Source of the DNA: Bacteroidaceae bacterium
GTDB taxonomy: Bacteria; Bacteroidota; Bacteroidia; Bacteroidales; Bacteroidaceae
Length of the DNA stretch: 10,641 nt
Direction of reading: 5' to 3'
NCBI GenBank assembly: GCA_017551845.1
Contig: JAFZKR010000034.1
Location: 1-10,641, forward strand
Shown here: piece by piece, positions 6,342 to 10,641 of the stretch
Position numbering within the stretch: the stretch's first letter is position 1
How the letters are laid out: the number at the start of each line of letters is the position of its first letter
Translations under genes and position numbers: made by a program
Notes under the pieces: model-generated
What the model was told of the DNA's origin: nothing
What the model saw: only the letters and a program-made list of their open reading frames with translations
The model's database searches: none

Positions 6342-6743
6342 ATGGGATTGAAAAGATTCGGGGTATCATTGGAGGATGAGTTGCTGGAATCACTGGATTC
6401 ATTCGTAAAAGAGGACGGATTTGCAAACCGCTCCCAAGCCATCAGGTTTCTCATTGAAAAGAATCTTGCTGAAAAGAAATGGCAGTGCAACCACATCGTG
6501 GCCGGCACCATATTTATTATATATGACCAGCAACGTTCTGACATCAGCGCACGCATCTCGGATATACAGATTAAAAATCATAAACTGGTACTCTCTTCAG
6601 CACAGCACTACATTAACGAGGGAACCTGTCTGCACGTATGCACCGTCATGGGTGAAGCCCGTCAACTCACAGCACTAGCCGATGAGATGACATCCATCAA
6701 GGGTATCCGACACGGCAAGCTCCTGATGAGCCGCGCTGATTAA
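6342..6743 (+). CDS. NikR-family metal-responsive repressor, divergent metal site
   Basis: A protein of 133 residues from the ATG at 6342, the same length as E. coli NikR. A ribbon-helix-helix DNA-binding domain (about 4-45) contains VSLEDELLESLDSF and DGFANRSQAIRFLI. An ACT-like metal-binding domain (about 54-130) follows, ending in GIRHGKL (121-127), as in NikR GVRHGHL. Aligning without gaps from Gln76 onward to E. coli NikR recalled from memory, the nickel ligands His76, His87 and His89 become Ile77, Gln88 and Tyr90. Only Cys95 is kept, as Cys96. Nearby are His80, His89 and a C-x-H-x-C strand (Cys96, His98, Cys100). So it is clearly of this family, but the metal is uncertain and I give no nikR symbol. 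Its likely target is the TonB receptor downstream. The in-frame ATG at 6306 lies before its promoter. Confidence 0.9.
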   Translation: MGLKRFGVSLEDELLESLDSFVKEDGFANRSQAIRFLIEKNLAEKKWQCNHIVAGTIFIIYDQQRSDISARISDIQIKNHKLVLSSAQHYINEGTCLHVCTVMGEARQLTALADEMTSIKGIRHGKLLMSRAD

Positions 6744-6764
6744 AAACCAAATCAAACCATAATA

Positions 6765-6792
6765 GTAGCACGATTCGATTGATTCGTGCTAC
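6765..6792. promoter_or_regulatory. Likely operator of the NikR-like regulator
   Basis: A 28-bp palindrome, GTAGCACGA-N10-TCGTGCTAC, with 9 perfect outer base pairs and 12 of 14 overall. The E. coli NikR operator is GTATGA-N16-TCATAC, also 28 bp. Here the outer 6-base half-sites are GTAGCA and TGCTAC with the same 16-base gap. It overlaps the -33 side and spacer of the receptor promoter, where a bound tetramer would block RNA polymerase. No second copy is seen upstream of the regulator gene. Confidence 0.7.
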
Positions 6793-6800
6793 TTTTTATT
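6765..6800 (+). terminator. Possible intrinsic terminator of the NikR-like gene (same palindrome)
   Basis: As RNA, the 9-bp arms at 6765-6773 and 6784-6792 form a hairpin with a 10-base loop. TTTTTATT (6793-6800) follows. It starts 21 bases after the regulator's stop, so the palindrome may both end the regulator transcript and serve as the receptor operator. Confidence 0.6.
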
Positions 6801-6807
6801 ATCTTTG
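6779..6807 (+). promoter_or_regulatory. Promoter of the TonB-dependent receptor gene
   Basis: The -7 box TATCTTTG (6800-6807) matches TAnnTTTG exactly. TTG (6779-6781) is a possible -33 element, 18 bases upstream and inside the operator palindrome. The transcript would start near 6814, giving a leader of about 11 bases before the ATG at 6825. Confidence 0.7.
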
Positions 6808-6824
6808 CCCAAAATATTTCTATT

Positions 6825-8759
6825 ATGAAGCGAATACACTTATTGATCGTATCGGTCGCCCTTTTCGGCACTGCTTATGCAACAGAGACCAATGACACCC
6901 TCAGAACTGGTTCTATACAGGAGGTAGTAATAACAGGAACACGTGCCGCAACAGATGTAAGGCATCTGTCGCAGACCGTGAACGTGATAGACCGCACCGC
7001 TATTGAAGAGACTAACCGCACATCGCTTCTGCCTCTGCTTACAGAACAAGTTCCAGGACTATTTGTCACCCAGCGCGGGTATGCCGGTTACGGCGTATCA
7101 GACGGTGCCGCCGGAACAATCTCTATGCGTGGACTTACAGGATCAGGTACTGCAGTCCGCACACTTGTTCTGATAGACGGACATCCCAACTACGCCGGAA
7201 TATTCGGGCACCCTATAGCTGACTCATATCAGTCACTTATGACCGAAAGAGTTGAGGTATTGCGTGGTCCTGCATCAATGCTTTACGGATCATACGCAAT
7301 GTCCGGCGTAATCAACATAGTTACCAAGAAACCTCAAGACGGCACACATGCTTACCTGCACGCCGGTTATGGATCATTCAATACCGCCGAGACCGAATTC
7401 TCGGTCAACACACAGCAGGGCAAATTAAGCGCTGTTGCATCAGGCTCATACAACCGCACAGACGGTCATCGTGAAAACCTGAACTTTGAACAGTTTGGAG
7501 GATACGCTAAGGTGGGCTATGACATATCCAAGAACTGGAATGCATCAGCCAATGTAGATATTACACGTTTCAAAGCCTCATATCCCGGCCCGGAAAACGA
7601 CCCTCTAACTGATGCCGATCAGGATATTACCCGTGGAACCTCCTCTCTGTTCTTTGAAAACAATTACGGGCGCACATCGGGAGCTGTAAGCGTATTCTAC
7701 AGTTGGGGTGACCACTGGATCAATGACGGTTATAAGACACCTGACTCAACAAGAGTATATCAGAATCGTAATGATACTGTGCCAAAACTATTCCGTTTTA
7801 CATCATATGATGACATGATGGGAGTATCGGCATGGCAAAGTGTAAACCTGTTTGAAGGCAACCGCATTACTGTAGGTGTTGACTACTACAGATATGGAGG
7901 TAAGGTAGTATATGATTCCATTGGAAACCGTCCTGACAGCTTATTGATAGACCGACGTGAACACGAACTGGCAGGATATATTGAGGTACGTCAGAATATA
8001 GGATCATGGCTCACCCTGAATGCCGGTTTACGTGCCGATCATCATTTCTCAATCGGCACAGAGTTTGTACCTCAGGCAGGAGCTGCATTTCACTTACCCG
8101 CTAATGCAGAAGTCAAACTTTCTGTAGCCAAAGGATTCCGCTATCCTACATTCAAAGACAATTTCCTGTTCCAGCCTAAGAATCCCGATTTGGAACCCGA
8201 ATCACTGTGGAATTATGAACTTTCATTCTCGCAAACCTTATTATCCAACAGGCTGTATTATGGAATCAACCTATTCCATATGGATGTCAAGAACACCATA
8301 CAGGCTATGCCCGGAGCAGGAGGCCCAAAGAACCAGAATACCGGAGAACTCAAGCATTCAGGTGTTGAGTTTGAGGCATCATACCTTATTTCAAAAACAA
8401 TTGCCTTGAACGGAAATTACAGCTATCTCAAGATGGAGACTCCGGTTGTAGGTGCGCCTAAGCATAAGGCCTATTTGGGTGGCTCATGTACAAATAACGG
8501 CTTGCACGTAAGCACAGGACTGCAGTATGTCAACTCACTTTATACTACAGTTAAACAACCCAGACCTGCAACAGTTTTGGCCAATCCTGACATAACAGAG
8601 GACTTCCTGCTCTGGAACGCACGTGTCTCCTACCAGCTGTCCGATATGCTACAGCTTTGGGTTAACGGCGACAACCTGCTGAACACCAAGTATCAGATCA
8701 ATGACGGCTATCCGATGCCCGGAATCGCCTTCATGGCCGGCATCAACCTGACCTTCTGA
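6825..8759 (+). CDS. TonB-dependent outer-membrane receptor, probably for a metal complex
   Basis: A 644-residue protein from the ATG at 6825, with a signal peptide (1-19, ending AYA). A TonB-box-like segment EVVITGTR is at 33-40. The plug domain (about 45-160) contains ISMRGLTGSG, VLIDGHP, and the classic RVEVLRGPASMLYG followed by SGVINIVTKKP. The rest is a 22-strand-type beta barrel ending in the C-terminal Phe (GINLTF) needed for outer-membrane insertion. No carboxypeptidase-like N-terminal extension and no SusD partner are present, so it is not a SusC glycan transporter. It imports a bound ligand across the outer membrane using TonB-ExbBD energy. The NikR-type operator on its promoter suggests nickel, cobalt or another metal chelate; siderophore or cobalamin is possible. 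An upstream in-frame ATG at 6786 falls inside the operator and before the transcript start, so it was not used. Confidence 0.93.
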   Translation: MKRIHLLIVSVALFGTAYATETNDTLRTGSIQEVVITGTRAATDVRHLSQTVNVIDRTAIEETNRTSLLPLLTEQVPGLFVTQRGYAGYGVSDGAAGTISMRGLTGSGTAVRTLVLIDGHPNYAGIFGHPIADSYQSLMTERVEVLRGPASMLYGSYAMSGVINIVTKKPQDGTHAYLHAGYGSFNTAETEFSVNTQQGKLSAVASGSYNRTDGHRENLNFEQFGGYAKVGYDISKNWNASANVDITRFKASYPGPENDPLTDADQDITRGTSSLFFENNYGRTSGAVSVFYSWGDHWINDGYKTPDSTRVYQNRNDTVPKLFRFTSYDDMMGVSAWQSVNLFEGNRITVGVDYYRYGGKVVYDSIGNRPDSLLIDRREHELAGYIEVRQNIGSWLTLNAGLRADHHFSIGTEFVPQAGAAFHLPANAEVKLSVAKGFRYPTFKDNFLFQPKNPDLEPESLWNYELSFSQTLLSNRLYYGINLFHMDVKNTIQAMPGAGGPKNQNTGELKHSGVEFEASYLISKTIALNGNYSYLKMETPVVGAPKHKAYLGGSCTNNGLHVSTGLQYVNSLYTTVKQPRPATVLANPDITEDFLLWNARVSYQLSDMLQLWVNGDNLLNTKYQINDGYPMPGIAFMAGINLTF

Positions 8760-8772
8760 TACAATAAACCGC

Positions 8773-8826
8773 ACACTCTTCAAGCGTCCCTCCACTCCGA
8801 AGGGACGCTTGCTGTTTATGGAGTGT
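8773..8826 (+). terminator. Structured 3' end of the receptor transcript, terminator-like
   Basis: CAAGCGTCCCT (8781-8791) pairs perfectly over 11 bp with AGGGACGCTTG (8801-8811) around a 9-base loop. No T run follows directly (CTGTTTAT). GAGTGT (8821-8826) can pair with ACACTC (8773-8778) to enclose this hairpin. Alternatively GGAGTG (8820-8825) can pair with CACTCC in the loop (8793-8798) to form a pseudoknot. It lies 21 bases after the receptor stop. Confidence 0.6.
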
Positions 8827-8849
8827 CAAAAATTTAGACGATTTTCACC

Positions 8850-8875
8850 AAAAAAACACGATTTCGCGTTTTTTT
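8850..8875 (+). terminator. A7/T7 hairpin, possible second terminator
   Basis: Seven A (8850-8856) plus CACG pair with CGCG plus seven T (8865-8875) around the loop ATTT (8861-8864), with 10 of 11 positions paired. An A-tract stem with a T run is the form of an intrinsic terminator, here active toward +. It could equally be a bent AT-rich upstream element for the next promoter. Confidence 0.5.
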
Positions 8876-8876
8876 C

Positions 8877-8907
8877 TTGGAAAGCGCGATAATGGAGGCT
8901 TATTTTG
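8877..8907 (+). promoter_or_regulatory. Weak candidate promoter of the permease gene
   Basis: TTG (8877-8879) and TATTTTG (8901-8907) are 21 bases apart. The latter is one base shorter than the TAnnTTTG consensus. A start near 8914 would favour the ATG at 8931 over the in-frame ATG at 8892. Confidence 0.3.
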
Positions 8908-8930
8908 AATCAGCACAAAAACTGTCCGTC

Positions 8931-10641
8931 ATGAACTCTTTACGATATGCTATACGGTTCCTCGGCCGTCAGAAGACATTTACCGTGATTAATATGCTTG
9001 GTTTGGCGCTGAGCCTAGCTTGCAGCATTATCCTGACCCGTTATCTCTACAGGGAGGCCACTGTCGAGAAACATTGCATTGATCCATCCACAATCATTGT
9101 ACCGGTTGAATATTTTGACTCTACCGAACTGTACCAGCCGTCAGAACTGACTTTCTACAGGAGCAGGGATGATATAGGTTTGTTCAGTCATGTATTGGAG
9201 GAATGCAAGTTCAGCACAACTTCATCCACACGAATAAAGGCTGACAATGAGTGGATTTCAGCAACAGGCTTGTCCGCCGAACCGGCAATCACCGGTTTTT
9301 TCAGGATTGATGTCACAGGCGATGCCAGTGCCCTGATGCGTCCGGATGCCTGCTGGATAACCCGCGAGTTAGCTCAGAGGCTTTATGGAGACACTGATCC
9401 GACAGGTATGACCTTGAATGTGGAATCGGACAACTACACGACATTCACAGTTGCCGGAATAATCGGCAGACATTCATTCAAGACTATCCTGAATCCGGAC
9501 ATCATACTGCCATATTCGGAGGAACTGTATTGGAAAGAGAGCGTCTGGATGCGTGTAGAAAATGGGTTCAATGTTGATGAACTGAAAAAACGTTGTATTG
9601 AATTTGCCAGTTCCGACCAACTCCGTTTTGCCGATTACCATCATAACTTTGAGTTGTGGACGGAGATGTATTACAAATACAAAGCCCAGAACAGCGTCAA
9701 GAACCAATACACCAGACTGTACAGTACAGGCAACCGTTTCATGAACCGTGTTTTGTGGGCCACAAACCTGCTTATACTGGTAATAGGCTTGCTCAACTTC
9801 ATAAACCTGTTCTGGGTGTATTGGCAATACCGCGTACGTGAAGAGGGCATACGAAAGGTGTTCGGCCAGACACGAAGGTATCTGTTCACGGAACTTTGGA
9901 CCGAGAACGGGGTGCTGGCTGCCGCATCGGTTCTGTTAGCATGGATCATAGTCCTTTCCCTTTCCGGACGGCCGCTCGAGTATTTGGGATGTGCTGTTCC
10001 TTTCACCAGGTTTGACATTTACCTGACTGTTGGAATAATCCTGTTCCTGCCGTTGATCGCACTCCTGTATCCTTATGTAATGATTTGCCGTAAACCTGTA
10101 AGCAGGATATTGGCTTCACGTTCCGCTACGGTTCATGAGAGTGATATCAGGAACTGGATCCTCGGAGTGCAGTATTTCATAACCTTCACACTGCTGGTCT
10201 GTTCTCTGTGGCTCAGATCACACCTGCTATTCCTCATGCAGTCCGATACCGGAATCCCTGTGGATGAGATACTTGTTGTTCCCAATCCAACTAATGGCTA
10301 TGCCAACTGGGAAAGACGGGAATCGGATTCCCGTGAATTAGTTAACCAACTTAGGAAAAGCCAACTAGTATCATACGCCTTGTTTACTGACAATCTTCCA
10401 GTAGGCGTTCGCTCCCGTGCGATAACATCCAGGACCTGGGCAAATGATAGGGGTGATGAGAATTTCCACCTGAACTATTTTACAGTCACACCTGAATGGT
10501 TCAATCTTTTCGGAATCAAGATTCTGGACGGATCTTTGTCAGGAGAGGACAAGCCTCATGAAACAACAGTCGGGATAGCAAAAGAATTTACGAGTACATA
10601 TTCCAGGTACGATGGAAGTATCGTGGCACTGAACAGTTCAG
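8931..10641 (+). CDS. FtsX/MacB-type ABC transporter permease, N-terminal part (partial)
   Basis: Open from the ATG at 8931 to the window edge, giving 570 codons with no stop. TM1 (about 17-39) is followed by a MacB-like periplasmic domain (40-270). Next is a three-span FtsX domain at about 276-298, 325-345 and 363-386, with the conserved cytoplasmic loop YRVREEGIRKVFGQTRRYL (300-318). A further span (about 408-428) opens a second periplasmic domain containing HLNYFTVTPEWFNLFGIKIL. This is the two-module arrangement of large Bacteroidetes permeases, which from memory run to roughly 750-800 residues, so a second FtsX domain should lie beyond the window. The N-terminus MNSLRYAIRFLGRQKTFTVI fits family starts; an in-frame ATG at 8892 would add 13 residues. 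Such permeases move lipids or peptides or act as mechanotransmitters. No ATPase gene is visible here and the substrate cannot be inferred. Confidence 0.9.
   Translation, partial: MNSLRYAIRFLGRQKTFTVINMLGLALSLACSIILTRYLYREATVEKHCIDPSTIIVPVEYFDSTELYQPSELTFYRSRDDIGLFSHVLEECKFSTTSSTRIKADNEWISATGLSAEPAITGFFRIDVTGDASALMRPDACWITRELAQRLYGDTDPTGMTLNVESDNYTTFTVAGIIGRHSFKTILNPDIILPYSEELYWKESVWMRVENGFNVDELKKRCIEFASSDQLRFADYHHNFELWTEMYYKYKAQNSVKNQYTRLYSTGNRFMNRVLWATNLLILVIGLLNFINLFWVYWQYRVREEGIRKVFGQTRRYLFTELWTENGVLAAASVLLAWIIVLSLSGRPLEYLGCAVPFTRFDIYLTVGIILFLPLIALLYPYVMICRKPVSRILASRSATVHESDIRNWILGVQYFITFTLLVCSLWLRSHLLFLMQSDTGIPVDEILVVPNPTNGYANWERRESDSRELVNQLRKSQLVSYALFTDNLPVGVRSRAITSRTWANDRGDENFHLNYFTVTPEWFNLFGIKILDGSLSGEDKPHETTVGIAKEFTSTYSRYDGSIVALNSS

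Noticed and set aside
6786..6824. Upstream in-frame ATG for the TonB receptor.
   Set aside because: It falls inside the operator palindrome and before the -7 box. Starting at 6825 gives a normal signal peptide at the N-terminus.
8892..8930. Upstream in-frame ATG for the FtsX-type permease.
   Set aside because: The family N-terminus begins at the ATG at 8931, and the extension would overlap the candidate promoter.
9474..10018. Overlapping open frames on the - strand (117 and 115 codons).
   Set aside because: They lie antisense within the continuous permease frame and show no domain features.

Overview
The window looks like chromosomal DNA of a gut-type Bacteroidales (Bacteroides/Prevotella relatives; I cannot fix the genus). 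The evidence is the absence of Shine-Dalgarno sites, several matches to the Bacteroidetes -7 promoter box TAnnTTTG just upstream of genes, a Bacteroidetes-style anti-sigma-like protein with a PEGYF motif, a SusC-less TonB receptor and a large FtsX-type permease typical of the phylum. I see no insertion sequence, phage, CRISPR, tRNA or rRNA.

Layout. (1) Positions 1-700: the 3' end of rpsA (ribosomal protein S1) and a strong intrinsic terminator. (2) Positions 702-3258, + strand: a probable operon of rnz (RNase Z), an ECF sigma factor, a one-pass membrane protein that is probably its anti-sigma factor, and a secreted Spy/CpxP-like protein that could be the periplasmic sensor. (3) Positions 3282-5841, - strand: nrdD-nrdG, the oxygen-sensitive class III ribonucleotide reductase and its radical-SAM activase, joined stop-to-start. 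(4) Positions 5842-6341: a 500-base divergent control region with no gene. On the - strand it carries a complete cobalamin riboswitch (aptamer 5973-6150) that leads nrdDG. On the + strand it carries the promoter of a NikR-family regulator. Two inverted repeats lie between the divergent promoters. (5) Positions 6342-8759, + strand: the NikR-like regulator, then a TonB-dependent outer-membrane receptor. Between them is a 28-bp palindrome with the same half-site geometry as the E. coli NikR operator; it overlaps the receptor promoter and also reads as the regulator's terminator. (6) Positions 8760-10641: a structured intergenic stretch and the first 570 codons of an FtsX/MacB-type permease cut by the window end.

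How the parts may work together. The riboswitch should lower nrdDG expression when B12 is plentiful, which makes sense if the cell also has a B12-dependent (class II) reductase elsewhere. The NikR-like protein probably represses the adjacent receptor through the palindrome when its metal is abundant. Three of the four nickel ligands of E. coli NikR are replaced in it, while a C-x-H-x-C strand is present, so the sensed metal may not be nickel. The most interesting part of the window is this metal/B12 control region (5842-6825). The second is the rnz-linked sigma/anti-sigma/sensor trio.
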